From contig CM063113.1 of the NCBI GenBank assembly GCA_031841125.1, positions 61,807,211-61,871,210 on the forward strand: a DNA stretch of 64,000 nucleotides, written 5' to 3'. This DNA is from Acanthococcus lagerstroemiae (Eukaryota; Arthropoda; Insecta; Hemiptera; Eriococcidae). The notes beneath the pieces are model-generated. The model worked only from the letters and a program-made list of their open reading frames with translations, searched no databases and was not told the DNA's origin. Positions 1 to 12,291 of the stretch are shown here, one piece after another (the stretch's first letter is position 1; each line of letters starts with the position of its first letter). The translations under genes were made by a program, and so were the position numbers.

Positions 1-2869
1 TTGAGGGGAGGGAGGCTAAGCTCTTTCTCCCTATCTGATCCATGTCGAGAAAATAGCTTGGCTGCAATCTTCCGAAATGAAATGGAAGTACGGCACAGAC
101 GTCGAGACGTCACTTCGGGTTGTAAGCCTACAACTTATTCAGAGATGAATACGAAATGTAAAATACACCCGAATTTATGATTTACGATTGGTACTGATAG
201 TGCTGAAGAATATCATATACAAGCAGGAAGTAAATAGTTTTTTTACCCGTTCTTTCAAAATTAACTTATAAAACTGGGAGGAATCTGCTGGCAATAACCT
301 TACAGTGTACGGTATCTACTTGCTCGATTTAAAATGTTATCACATTCATCCAGAGTAAATTACTTACGCTCATTTAAATGAGCGAGCCTTGTAATGAATG
401 GTTGATTAGTTGATTTTTCGGTAATTAATTACATTTGGGCAGTTCCATAGCTAGGCCATCGGAGAGGAGGGAGTTTAATATTGAAAAAATGTTGAGAAAA
501 AGAGTTTGCGAATAAACATTTTCTGAATTTTCGGCAAATTTAAACGATAACAGGTATTTTTTCACTTAGGGGAGGGGTTTAAACCCCGAAATCCCTCACA
601 CAGCTACGGCTCTGCGTCTAAGCCTCTAACTTGACTGTTTCGCTTATTGCGATAATCTGTGCGCGTGTGCGGCTTAGAGTAAAGTAGAATTTGAATATCA
701 ATGGTGCTTCTAATCTAAGAACCCAAGTGGCTAGTTTGAAACAGCGCTCGAACTCAACCGATGGTTGCGAGAGTTGCGAGGATTATAACGTATGAATCAT
801 CTACATAATAGATAAGTAGCGTAAGTGCGTGAACATATAGAATAGGTGGAAGTTTTAATTATGCAAATAAAGCAATAACCCTACAACGTATTTTAATACG
901 ATATCTTATTACTGTGTCATCATTTTTTTTTCTCAGCACTCAACTCATCATTTGGAATTGGACAATATGCACATCTACATTTATATAAATCATGTTATTG
1001 TTGTACAAACCACTGACATGTAATCCTGTGTGCAAATGAAAAAACTCATTGAGATACTATTAGCAGAGGGAGAGATAGAGTAATATTCCGGGAGACGAGG
1101 GACTTCAACCATAGAAAATTTTATTTTCTAAAAAGGAAGGTTCTGGGTTAAAATTTGGTCATCTGGAGAGGGGGGAGACGGCTTTAGGTTTGGAAAGCAA
1201 GCCCAAGATTTTCTAGCTCTGCGACTTACTGCCAGAAAGAATTTAATTAGATGAATCTTCGCCTGGAATTGATATTTGACATTTTTCGGTTTTCAAATCT
1301 TACGACGTGCGCGATGAATTTGATGTAAAGAAAGATGACATCGTAATGTTGAAATTCCGCGTTAAGTGTCAAATTAATTAGAAATTCACCGTTATAATCT
1401 CGTTAATACTAATGTCGTGTATGGCGGCGAGTCTGCTCTCGAATTTAAAGAAGGAAATTGGCGATGCAACGACGCTCGTCTCGGCGGATTGTAAAAGTTT
1501 TCAGGGATCGTCTACGCCTCGTCCTCTGCTGCCGAAACTATTCTAATAATCAGTTTAACTATGTCGACAAATTATTAATTAGTTCGCTTTATCGATTGCG
1601 AAAACGACCAGCGTTGCTGTACACAGATAGAATGCATCAGCAGAGCATGAGAAGACCGCGCCACGGTGCCCGACAACGACCTAATCAGCGGAACGACCGC
1701 CAGTTGAGACGGGCGAGACATTTACTTTTTGTTTCCTCGTCGAGAACGAGGACGTGCTCGTGACAAGCTGTCTGCGGAGAAACAAAGTGTATTTCAATTC
1801 GTCGTCTGGATACTGCACTATTGGGATATTCGCGTGGATCCGATTAAACAATAACGGTTTCATGGCAGGTCCTTGGAGGAAAAATCGCTGCCGCTTTTTC
1901 TTCACTTGCTGGAGTCTAATCGCAAGCTCACTTGAATTCTGAGCATGAACTGATGAAACACAGTATATATTCAGTAGAGTAATTAAAGATGGAATAGGGG
2001 GACATATCTCCTTCTGCCCTCAGAGCTACAGGGTGAGGGCCTACCTGAAGAGGATAAGAAAACTACCGAGAGGACTCAGAATTTTCTAATTCAGAAGCTC
2101 CTGATTTCGCTTGCTCAGTTCTTGTATATCGCTTGCGAGTTCAGAAGGCAAACTAAAACATTGTAAACGTCTTACCTATAAAATTTGAGCGAGTGGTCAC
2201 CCAAGAGATTTTATGGGCAGAAAATTTACGCATACGTTGGGCGCTGGATTATAAAAGATGTGTTTAGTGATATCAAACTCGAATAACAGACCATGATATA
2301 GAATGAAAAAATATGCGGTTAGCATGTATAGGTATTTACTGTCATAAGATCTTTACATCACTTGGAAGCTCTCTTGACAGCATGCAGTCATGTGATGCAT
2401 TTTACTTATCCTTTAAATTAGTAATGTCGAGTAAATAATTGAAAAGCAGGTACGAAAATAGTTTTGAATAATACTCGTATTTTTCCAGACAAAAAACATA
2501 CCTAACTATTGGAAAGTGTAAGATGAAAGAAAAAGGAAGATTATAAAAGTTAATGGAAAAATTATTCATAAATGAAACAGAAAAACAAATTTGAAGTAGG
2601 TATGGACTATAGGAAATTAGTTCCTATTCCCTCCCACCCCTACTGTCGGATTTATTTCAACTCAAAACTAGGTGACCACTGCAATAAGATGTACTCCGTA
2701 GTACATATTAAAATTTCAGCTTCATATAGCTGTACTATAAGTCTCACTGCCACAGGACAACGTTAGACTTGAACAGTTAAAGTAATAAATGAAACTTGAA
2801 TGAATAAAATAATACTGCGATGAATCGAAAACGATCGTCAAAAGTACCTAAAAAATAAATGAGAAAAAA
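1..2869. other. AT-rich DNA without a supported gene
   Basis: No frame here resembles a known protein and none carries convincing splice signals. The open frames around 1458-1942 overlap on both strands in a somewhat GC-richer patch, have no domain and read as chance frames. A short perfect palindrome, GGGTTTAAACCC, lies near 572. Nothing else stands out. Confidence 0.6.
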
Positions 2870-2920
2870 AGTTATCCCTACCGGAATTTGAACCACCGAC
2901 CTTTGACATAGCTGACTACC
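2870..2920 (-). repeat. tRNA-like remnant, possible SINE head
   Basis: Read on the minus strand, this stretch has TGGTAGTCAGC, resembling a Pol III A box, followed by GGTTCAAATTCC, which matches a T-arm/B box (GGTTCGANTCC) at most positions, and then a pyrimidine/T-rich tail (the complement of the run of A near 2861). The A-to-B spacing is shorter than in a functional tRNA and no acceptor stem closes. It could be the head of an old tRNA-derived SINE, or chance. Confidence 0.3.
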
Positions 2921-4861
2921 ACTACTACTATTACCATGAAATCATAACCCGTTTTGTATAATTCAGCTAATATTTGCTACCCACTTAATAGCGCGTTTGG
3001 TAAACTAAAACTGATGAGCCTATATAATAATTGAAAGGGAGGTGATGGCTTTGCCAGTGTTTTTTCTACCAAATGAAGTTCGTTGACCGCGTTTTATAAA
3101 GCTGGAAAAAACTAAATAGTTTCACAGTACTTTTAAGGACTCTTAACAAATTTTTCTTGTATGTTCTGGGTAGGTATAACTTCATAAGACATTTCCAATC
3201 TTCATTCGTTGACAAAATAATATGAACCTTACACTTTGTGGCAACGAAAGTAAAAATCCGACAAAGACGGCAATAGCTCTGATAAGAAGGAAAGTACTGT
3301 AAACACACACATAGATCCCACAGATCCTATAGAAAGGTCTTCAAGGGTGAGCTCGACAAATTTGTGGCGCTCTCTACGGGCGCCGAATGTACCTAACGTT
3401 CTGAAATTTCAACCACTGGTGTAGCAAGAGCTCCTTTATTCGACTAAAAGTAATGCTTTGGCATTTGGATTTATTGAAGGACATCAGGAGATTCTGATCG
3501 CTCCATCAAACAATAGAATTCAGATCTGCCTGAAGCTTAACACAGTCTGAAAAGAAAGTTATCTTTTTAAATATTTTAGTTTGGATTTCTGTACTTCAAA
3601 AGTCACTTCATTTACCAATGAAGTTTCAAAAGATCTTCACGAATCACTGATAGTTCAGACTGGTCTTATACACGTGCTAACTTTAGTTAGCCCGTTACCG
3701 TCACCGCCCTTTCAATCGCACCTTTTCCCTAAAGAAGAATGGGCATTGTATGACCCAAGTGTCAGGATATTTGCCGTCCATACTGTAATTTCATTGAACA
3801 AACGTTGATTGGGCCTCTCAAGACCCCATATAAATATCAAAAATTTATCTCGTCAGCCCTTAATTCTATAAAAACAAAAGTTATTATTTGTATTTACCGA
3901 ATTTATCTCAAGAAGGAAAAAAATATATATTACTTTTTATCATCACGAGTTTGATAATATTTACGGTTCGCAAGATAGAACTCTGTAAAGAAAATACACT
4001 TAACGCATATTGAGTACCCTTGGCATAAGCAGATTAGGCTTATTTCCAAACTCGAATCACAAATTAGGGTAGTAAAACTTCATTATAAAAATTTTAGCTA
4101 ATTAGGTTAACTTATACAGATGACCAAAGCCTTGGATAACACCAGTTACCTCGGAACCCAAATTTTGGCTCTCACTCTTCCCAAATGTTCCGATTAGTCC
4201 CACCTACGAACTTGACCTCTACATATCAGAGATTCAACTTCCCAACTTAATTACAGCTATTAACAAAACAAAAAAAAATCGTCACCATTACATAGACATC
4301 GTTTTCCAGAAAACATTGCGACCACTTCATGAACTACACTTCGTTTGCCTAAAAAGTGGTTCAGAATTTGGCTTCGAGATCAAGATGGCTTTCCAATATT
4401 TCTTTAGCCTTGAGCATAGGAATCTGGCACATACCATTTCCATCCCAGAAAATATAGATTCAAGAACCAAGATCCGAGAATCAAAACTACTCGTATCAAA
4501 CTGACTCGTAAAGCAGTTAGGAAACGAAGCCCTCTGTTTTTTCTCAAATTTTCCCAAGGTTCTGAAATGTATTGTTCTCTTTCACCGCGAACCGTTGCAC
4601 TTCTCTTTTTGACTCTGAAACTACTCTTTTTTCAGCGGCATAGCCAATAACGGACCAGGAGTCTGGAATTCGAGAACTTCTCGAGGAGCTGACACAAGTG
4701 GAGGAGGGGGGGGGGCATTTAACATGAATATAATCAAATTTTTACACACTTTTGAAGAATTTTCATAAAAGAATCGTGAAATGGAGAATGATTGAGAAAA
4801 GTAGGGAATAGTGGTTTTCAGTAATAGGTAGCTGTATTTCCTGGAGAGATCAAATTGTTCT
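2921..4861. other. Anonymous intergenic or intronic DNA
   Basis: AT-rich sequence with no supported gene. Two overlapping frames at 4316-4557 lie on opposite strands and share no domain with any family I know. A run of G near 4706 is the only simple-sequence feature. Confidence 0.55.
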
Positions 4862-5731
4862 AGTTTGCCATTAGGCATAGCCGCCGCTTTGTGTATTGGT
4901 ATTCTTATACCGCCATTGGAGTTAATAGCGGACAAGCGGAAGACGGTATACAGCGCAACGCGAAAGATGCCACTGAAGAGAAGTGCGGCGCTACGGTTCA
5001 AGCAAGATATTAGGCAATTCACGCTCCGCATGTGGGAATCGCGGCTCTTCGCAATACCAAAGGAGAGTGTACCCGTCTGCTAGTACGCGACTTCAACGCG
5101 TGGTTGGGCAGACGCCATGGCCAGCTGAACTTTTACCTCACGCAGGTGATGAGCGGCCATGGTGTTTTCAACAAGTACCTGCACCGGATGGGCGTAGCAG
5201 AGAGCCCGCGGTGTTCCTACTGCGCTACAGGAGAGCGAGATGATGATTCCTAGCACATCCTGTTCGAGTGTCCGGCATTCGACCAAGAAAGGTAGAAGTT
5301 CGGGCATTGAGCCGCTTACACCGGAGAACCTGGTCTCGACAATGCTGAACAGTTGAGCAGGATGGGATCAGGCAGCTGCCTTTGTCAAGAAGACATTGGG
5401 CCGTAAGATGGAACTGGAGTGGCAGAGACAAAGGCAGCGGACACAGCACCCTATGCTGGTACTCGCCATCCCACCAACATCGACGACGACGACGACGTCA
5501 ACGACAATGTCGCTGCTGCCAACCCGGCACAACTCGACAGCGAAGAAAAAGAAGACGAATAAGATGCCGTGGAAAAGCGAAATGAGAAATGGGGTAGCAG
5601 GAGCTACCTCGAAGCGACCCCCCTATCATAACGCAGGCCTAATCGGGGTATTTCCGGGATGGGGAGTTGCAGTGTCCCGAGGCCAATTTGGCATGCGTGC
5701 ATTGCAATACGTCCCACTATTATCATCGATT
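4862..5731 (+). mobile_element. R1-clade LINE, 5'-truncated 3' end (copy 1)
   Basis: The fragment encodes the end of the second open reading frame of an R1-clade non-LTR retrotransposon. A first block reads IPPLELIADKRKTVY, which resembles the region after the reverse transcriptase in R1/TRAS-like elements. After a frameshift near 5040 come WLGRRHGQLNFYLTQVMSGHG and FNKYLHRMGVAESPRCSYC, then (past a stop near 5252) HILFECPAFDQER. This is the C-terminal Cys-His block of the clade (C-x2-C, then H and C). A second frameshift leads to ENLVSTMLN and FVKKTLGRKMELEWQRQ, the ORF end and a 3' UTR. A second, shorter copy lies at 40560-41108 in the same orientation, and both stop at TATCATCGATT. Frameshifts and stops make it dead. 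The missing upstream part fits normal 5' truncation during reverse transcription. Confidence 0.85.
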
Positions 5732-7099
5732 GGCATGCATTTGTAAGTGATTCCAGTAAAATTATCTGGTCCCTCCTGGTTACTCTTTGAACCATTTTCG
5801 TGGCATTTTATTTCCAAATTTTTTATTTGCGAATGATGAGATTTCTCTGATTCGCTTGCCAAAAGTTGTAGACCCGTTAGATCATAAGAATGGAGGAAGC
5901 GTGTTCGATGTAGGAGAGGGTTTCTGGTTGAGTATTTCGAGATGAACGTTCACGTTTCTTATTTATTATAGGCACCGTGTACTGCAATAGTCCAATCAAC
6001 TTCAATTACAGTACGGTTTTCGCTTAAATTCTTAGCTTTCGGTGGTTACATAACGCATATTTACAAAGGGATACGAGAACGAAAAAGCAAAATTACCCCC
6101 GTGATTTGAAAAATCATGACACGGGTGTTCAAAAGCTGTGTTTCTTGTTGTTTGAATCCTAAAAGTTTACGAAATGAACTGAATAGTCTGCGTCACTGCG
6201 AGTTAAATTCATCGGATGAAAAGTGTCAGGAGGCGACTTGTCGATAACCAGTGAATATTCAATTTAATTTTCTGATCCTATTAATTCAGTGTTTACGATA
6301 AATCGTGTAGGACATCGTGTCGTGACCAGCGGCGAAAATAAGACTCGTACGTGGGGGTATTTCGCGCATCATTCCGCAAGAGGGTGGTTTTTGAGAAAAA
6401 GGCGCGCTTGTATCCCCGTCTGTAAGAAAATTTTGGGGATGGTTTTTTCAACCGCTCCAGCCTTCCTTGCCGGCAACGGCAACACGCAATATTCAGTAGT
6501 CGTCGAACTTGAACACGAGCTGGTTGTTTCGCGGTCGCGCTGTCGTACTCGTCGTCAAAATACGCGTAAAAACTTACCCGCGGTTAATTTTCGAATTTGA
6601 AGTTTCGACTGATCGAATTAGTGATGTTTCTGTTATCGTTATAGCCACATATCCCTTCATAATTGTCATGTTTTGTTCTGTTTGATTAATCGTTAGTTGT
6701 TGACATTTTCAGATAATATAATTTGTTGAATTTTCAAGTGAATTTGCGATATTGCGCTCAAAATTATATTCGGCCGATCAAATTGCCAATTTTGTTGAAA
6801 TTTGTGTCAGTTTTCCTTCGAATAATTTAACCATATCTTTGCGAGCATATCCACTCAGAAAACGAACTACATATCAAAAATAGCTGATTACCAAAATATT
6901 ACCCGTAAGAATCTCCGATTCGACATCGGAAAAATGATTTTAATATGCGAGAGAAAATTTGACTCGTTTCTATTTCGGCTCCGGTGCATAGTCGTTGAAT
7001 TCCGTATTTTAAAATCATTTTGTACGGTTTTCGTAATGTGAGCACAATTGTGATTTCGATTTCGGCATCGCAGTACTCGATTTGATCATTCTTCGAACA
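5732..7099 (+). other. 5' flank of the candidate first exon
   Basis: No supported coding sequence. The part from about 6280 to 6600 is richer in GC and CpG than its surroundings and carries a 103-codon open frame without a recognisable domain. A promoter or 5' UTR for the exon starting at 7100 could lie here, but I see no clear TATA box or initiator. An in-frame stop (TAA at 7034-7036) precedes the chosen start codon. Confidence 0.35.
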
Positions 7100-7193
7100 A
7101 TGAAAATCGTATTCTGCCGCCGCTACTGGTTTTTCATTTTCTGCGGAACCTGGTCTGCGATCATTGCTAAACTACAGATTGCGGAACAACAAG
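7100..7193 (+). CDS. Probable first coding exon with signal peptide
   Basis: The ATG at 7100 sits in a good insect start context (ACA before ATG) and opens a frame of 31 codons plus one base. The peptide begins MKIVFCRRYW and continues with a hydrophobic core (residues about 10-23, WFFIFCGTWSAIIA), so it looks like a secretory signal peptide with a basic N-terminal end. Likely cleavage is after the small residues near position 20-23. At 7193/7194 the sequence is AAG|GTAAGT, a near-consensus 5' splice site; read through unspliced, the frame ends at TAG 7202. The split is phase 1, which is common between a signal-peptide exon and extracellular domains in animal genes. The remaining exons are not identified, so the protein family is unknown. 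It would encode a secreted or membrane protein. Chance coincidence of ATG, hydrophobic stretch and donor is possible but not the best reading. Confidence 0.5.
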
Positions 7194-8284
7194 GTAAGTT
7201 TTAGTAAATTATTGCGGCAATCTTTTTGAAAGAGTTTCTTAGTAAATTTGTTGAAACTTTGATCATATGAATCGGCCGAATATGAAGAGACATTCATGAA
7301 GTATATATATGATGTGGCATACGCTGATCGAAGAAAAGCTTAGCTTATCATTTAATCACGTATCTGCATGCCTCGATACATATTTTCTAAATCCATTTAG
7401 GTAAGATGTTGATCAAATCTCCAGGGTGCCATTAGGGATACATATGGTGGCGACTTACCCACAACATTTTTTGGTTGATAAAAATCACCCTAAGAGGGGC
7501 TAAACAAATTAGGCTTTCAGTTTATAAAGTTATGAACACGAATATGTTGTTGTTTTTCACTTGACAACATTTGATACGCAATGATCTGTGAAATTTCTCC
7601 TTTCTGTGTGCCCATCGATCTTCACATTTTTTTCAGTTGGCAAAATCAACAATTGAAAAATTAAAGTTTGTTCGGTTCTTCCACAAAATATTTCAGGTAC
7701 GCTCTTGAAAATCGTCCAAATGATTTATAACTGATCCGCGTGTAATAGGAAAAATTGATTTGGTTAGTTTCCAGAGATGGCGTTTGATTGATATAGAAAT
7801 TTACGCCTGCTAATTATAATGAAAACGAAAGAGAAACAGGTTAAGAGAAAAATCGTTTTGACATAGGTACGGAGAAATAGGGCTCGAGCCCCTAGGTGTT
7901 TGGTTGAAATGTAGAGCGCCCGCGCTCATATCGATATCAAAATTCTTTTTCATTTTTATCGACTGGAAATGGAAGTGCTTGAAAAAATTTGTCTTAGGGC
8001 GTTTTGCACCTATACATGTTCCTGGAAGTGGAGAATAAGTAGAACATGAAACAAGTACCTATGAATGCAGATATCGTAGAGTGATACCAAATCTAAATCA
8101 GTCCGTATGTCACGAGTATTCCGAAAGCCGGTGAAGCAAAGGGGCACCTCAGGTATCAGTTCGGCAAATTCTGTCTATAAACACCCTAGCATAATCTGTT
8201 GTAAAACTGAAACACCGCGCCGTGGCGGTGGCGTCGTAAAATTTTTGGAGGGGACGAGACGATAAGAGTCACTTGGAAGGATTT
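7194..8284 (+). other. Putative start of a long intron
   Basis: AT-rich DNA following the donor at 7194. No coding block, repeat copy or acceptor with an open downstream frame in phase was recognised. The body of a minus-strand LINE starts at about 8285. Confidence 0.35.
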
Positions 8285-8411
8285 ATGTATTTATTTATTT
8301 TACAGCCTGAGGATTATACATACTATCATTTTCTGTAATATATACCCTCTTACTAATTTTAATGCGCCCATTGGTGGGCATTGACCTCCCTCACTTTCCT
8401 CCAGCGCCTCC

Positions 8412-9997
8412 TTACCCTTGCGTCCTTCCCCCGTCCTCCCACCTCGTTTTGGTTCGTCCTATCTTCCTCTTTTGCCCTGTAGGGATCCAAACTAGAACCT
8501 TATTTTCCCATCTGTCTCCTTCCCTTCTTGCGACATGTCCGGCGTAGTCAAACATTAATTTTTTCATTACATACCTACAATCTTTAATTCCCATTTTTGT
8601 CCTTACCCATTTATTGTTCAGCCTTTCTCTTCTTACTCCGATCATGGCCTTCTCCATTGCCAATTGTGTTCTGACAAGTTTCGTATTTTGACCTTCTGTT
8701 ATGGCCCATGTGTGTGAACCGTAAAGTAATACCGGTAATGTGTAAGACTCCCATACTTTTTCATTTTTAGTGGCATTTTGCTCTTGAGAACGTTACTCAA
8801 AGATCAAAAACTTTTCCAGGCTTAATTCCTTCTTTTCGTTATTTCTTTTTCCGTATGATCCTTGAACGATACTATTTGTCTTAAGTACATAGTACTTACT
8901 TGTTTATTACTATTATTTTGTTACCTTCTAGTTTAATTTCGTTAACATTTTTTATATTGGAGAGTAGTACCGTTTTATTTACGTTTATTTTTAGTCTTAC
9001 TTTATGGCCTTCTTGAGCGAGTTCCTTCACCATCTCCTGCATTTCCCTGCCGTTCTGGGATATCAAAACCACATTATCAGCAAATCTTAGGTTGTTTAAC
9101 TATTCCCCGTTAATTTTTATTCCTTTTTCGTCCCAACTTGTGGAATACATCTTCCAGCAAGCAGTTAAGTAAATTTGATGAGAGAGGATCTTCTTGTTTT
9201 ATGCCTCTGAAATTGTTTCCCTTTTTTGTCCAGACGAACCCTCCCACTGTTATTTTTGTACATTTCTCGTATAATTTTTACCTTCTTCTGTGGGATTCCC
9301 TGTCTACTTAGGACCGTCCAAAGTTTGGATAAATATATGGAATCAAACGATTTTCGGAAATCAGTGAATAGCAGATACAGAGGTTGGTGTCCAATTATAA
9401 ACAACTGATCGGTAGTCGATCTACTTTTCCTAAATCCTGCTTGTTTTGGACCTTGACCTAGATCTAGTTGTGAATAAGATTTTTCAAAATATTACCGAAA
9501 ATTTTTCCTATGTTTGAACTTAGACTTATCGATTTATAATTGTTTATATCATTTCTGTCTCCTTTTTTGAAAATTAAGATTATGTCCGAAAACTTTCATT
9601 GGGAAGGTATTGTTTCCTTTTCTAGAATTTTGTTAAAAATGTTTGTCAGGCTTGGTGCCAATTCTTCTGCAAAAAGTCTAAGTTCATAGTTTTTAATTCC
9701 ATCGGGGCCTGCTGCTTTTCCTGGTTTCAGTTTTCCCAGAACGGCTAGGATTTCCCTAAGCAGAAATGGTGATACTGTTTCCTCATTGTTAAGACCAAGG
9801 GGGATCTCTTCCACTTGTTCCTCTTTTTCTTTTCTGTACAATCTTGCATAAAATTCAGTTGCCACATTTACAATTTCATTTTTTCCGAAAAAAAGTATTC
9901 CGTCTTTATTTATTATTTTTAGAATAATATTTTGCTCATTAAAGACTTTTCTTTTAGCTTTTTTCACCGAACCTGATTGATTTGATATTTCATACAT
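8412..9997 (-). pseudogene. LINE reverse transcriptase, catalytic motif mutated
   Basis: An open block (9997-9596) holds the pre-finger region with LKPGKAAGPDGIKNYELR, a hallmark of LINE reverse transcriptases. Motif A reads LFTDFRKSFDSI (within 9404-9165). Motif C, normally FADD, reads FADN (complement of 9073-9084), because the second Asp codon GAT has become AAT. The C-terminal tail is at 8663-8412. Several frameshifts separate these blocks. Loss of a catalytic Asp plus the frameshifts make the enzyme non-functional. Confidence 0.8.
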
Positions 9998-10150
9998 AGT
10001 ATCTACATTGCATAAATGGATCTTTTCGGATGTATTTTTTGACAGTTTTCCTGATTTCCGATGACTATATTTTCTCTTTTAAGGTTTTATTTTGTTTTTT
10101 AGCCAGAAAGTTTATTTTTTCTGAAATTTTATCCATTTTATTTTCTTTTA

Positions 10151-10167
10151 CTCTCTCTCTCTCTCTC
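10151..10167. repeat. (CT)n microsatellite
   Basis: About eight uninterrupted CT dinucleotides inside the decayed LINE, probably a later slippage expansion. Confidence 0.8.
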
Positions 10168-10359
10168 GCTAAATTTTTCGATTATTTTTTCAATGTTGTT
10201 ATAAACTTCCTGCACTAGGCATGTCCCCTCCCACCTTATTTTTTGGAGTTCTTCTTTCAATTATTTTTTTTCTTGCTTCCGAAATTCTGAAATTGGGAAA
10301 ATCACGCACCTTTCGTTTTTCTTCGCTCTTAAGTAGTTGTTTACCTTGGTTCTTCTCGG

Positions 10360-11100
10360 TATTTCTATTTTCATTCTTATAAGCCTATGATTTGATAGGA
10401 ATTCCAAATGGTCACACCTGGCCAGTGGCCACGGCCGTCACTACCCTCATATCATTTATTACAAAGAAGTCTATTTCATTTCTGGTAGTTCCATCTGGCG
10501 CCATTCATGTCCATTTATTTTTCCTGTTCTCAAAAAAAAGTGTTAGCTATTTTTAACGAGTTGTTTTCCGTAGAATTTAACATGCTTTCTCTATTTTTGT
10601 TTAGAACTTCCTATGAGCAAAATTTTCCGATACTGCTCAAATATTCTACATCAAGTTATTTCCCTAACTTCGCGTTGAAATCACCCATTATTATATCATA
10701 ATTCATAATTATATTATTTTTCTTCTTTGTATGTTTCCTGTGATTTTTTGTAAAAATTTTCCGTTTCTTTTGTGTCAGCCTAAAGGGTGGGTGCATGTAT
10801 ACGTACTTGCATGATCAGGAGATTTAGCTTTCTTCCCATTTTTATTTTGAGTAAACTTATCCTATCGGAAATGGTTTTAATTTCAATAATTTCGTTTATC
10901 CATTTTTTATTTATATGTAAAAACCAGTTCTTCTGAAAACCTTGGTATGACCGAAGTAAAAGAAATATGTAGTGACTTACATTGTGTACAGTTTTTTTTT
11001 CTTAACCAATTTCCCCTAAAGACTCGCGTTTCTGATAGCCCCATTATGTCAAATAACAGTTTTTCTATTTTTTGTTCAAATTCAGGTCAGGAAGACAGTC
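10360..11100 (-). pseudogene. LINE endonuclease domain, broken
   Basis: Minus-strand translation gives LSETRVF near 11030 and, further on, MGDFNAKLGK (complement near 10660-10692), the conserved core of apurinic-like endonucleases in LINEs (Asp-Phe-Asn-Ala). The stretch between them contains stops and frame changes. In an active element this domain nicks target DNA to prime reverse transcription. Confidence 0.7.
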
Positions 11101-11147
11101 ACGACTGGCTAAACCTTGCGTATTAATTGTGAAAATGTTTAATTTTG

Positions 11148-12071
11148 TTACTGACTTATGGTACCTTTTGAAGATCTTGTTTTAATTTTTGTGGACTGAT
11201 TCGTCCCTTTCTCGATGGACGATGGAGAAAAGTGGGAGGATACGCGGCTTTTGAGCCCCTCGGTTGCCGCATTCCGTATTGGGGCCTTAAATTTCCGAAC
11301 TTTACCAGATTTAAAATCATCTTCTTCTGTGAGGTAGTCCCTTTGCTCTGTGTTTTTGCTATTGACACGTACAGCTCGTAGATTCTTCAACCTGCCCGCC
11401 GTTTGGTGCTTTTACGTGTATACCATACTTCCTCGACTGGCTGTTGTCTCGCTTCCGGGTTCCTCTGGATATATGTCTTTGAGTTCTCAATCATTTCTCG
11501 CTCAAGTACTCTGCTTCCTTGTTCCTTTCCTTGGCAGAACACTTCTCCATTTTTTGACCAGACCTTCATCTGCTTACCGATCCCTTTGGTTGTCATGAGG
11601 ATTCTTTGATTTTCCGGCGTTAGGTGGTCGTTATAGTAAATTTTCATTGTTTTTCCACCCCAATTTTCCCTGCCGTTGGTTTTGTTCTCCTTGCTTGTCA
11701 GATCATTTCCACCTTCTTATGACGGTTCACAAGTTTGATAACGACGGGAGGCGGTAATTTGTCGCTTTTGCTACGAATGCGGTTGCAATGTCGATATCCT
11801 TCACTTCTTGGATTGACTGCTACTAGCTCGCCTGCACTGATCGCCACTTCTAGCGGGTCTTCGTTTTCTTGGTGCAATATTCCCTGAACCACTATGTTGT
11901 TGCGCCGAGACTATTTTTCTAAAGCAGTGATTTTTTTCTCCAACTTGGTCACTTTTTTTTTAGGACTTTCTGGTCCTCGTGCATTTTTCCCCCGTCCAAC
12001 TTTGCGTCCAGCGCCTCGTTCAGTACCTGTCTCAAGGTTTCGACTGTGGTGAAGTCCTTCCTTGGCGCCAT
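11148..12071 (-). pseudogene. LINE ORF1-like coiled-coil protein, broken
   Basis: Translation starts at an ATG (12071) with MAPRKDFTTVETLRQVLNEA. A Lys/Leu-rich coiled-coil segment follows (LKKKVTKLEKKITALEK) and then RRNNIVVQGI, a junction often seen in insect LINE ORF1 proteins just before the RNA-binding region. A frameshift sits in a run of eight A (complement of 11951-11960) and a stop codon replaces the residue before SRRNN. Further open pieces continue to about 11148 with several stops. The family role is binding of element RNA into a ribonucleoprotein. Confidence 0.7.
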
Positions 12072-12291
12072 TATTCCGTTCGACGTCTGGTAACTTGTGT
12101 ATGAGCGCGCCCCTGGCCTTTCAAACGATTCGTCAGTATATTTTAGATTGCTGGGTAGAGGCGATACGGAGACGAAGCAAGAATCTACGATAGTCAGATG
12201 ACAACGAAAACAAACAGGACTGTGATGAGTCGCCGGCGATTAAGAAACCTTAGTAGTGGTGGGTGGGTGCGGAACTGTTTTTCTAAGGTGT

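Larger units (their letters stand above)
8285..12090 (-). mobile_element. RTE-like LINE, nearly full length, inactive
   Basis: This 3.8-kb minus-strand element carries, in order, an ORF1-like coiled-coil protein (12071-11148), an apurinic-type endonuclease (about 11100-10400), a reverse transcriptase (about 9997-9050) and the C-terminal tail typical of insect endonuclease-reverse transcriptases (8663-8412, with AGHVARREGDRWENKVL). The 3' end is AT-rich with a short TAAATAAATA-type repeat near 8300. I assign it to the RTE-like group from the tail and the ORF order; another endonuclease-bearing clade is possible. Numerous frameshifts and stops show it is an old insertion. It lies opposite in sense to the exon at 7100. 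Confidence 0.85.

Noticed and set aside
1458..1942. Overlapping frames of 60-101 codons in a GC-richer patch
   Set aside because: They occur on both strands and in two frames, lack domains and have no splice or start context of note.
4983..5449. Several extra frames over the R1 copy
   Set aside because: They are out-of-frame or antisense readings of the LINE fragment.
8362..8547. + strand Pro-rich frame
   Set aside because: It is the antisense shadow of the LINE C-terminal tail.
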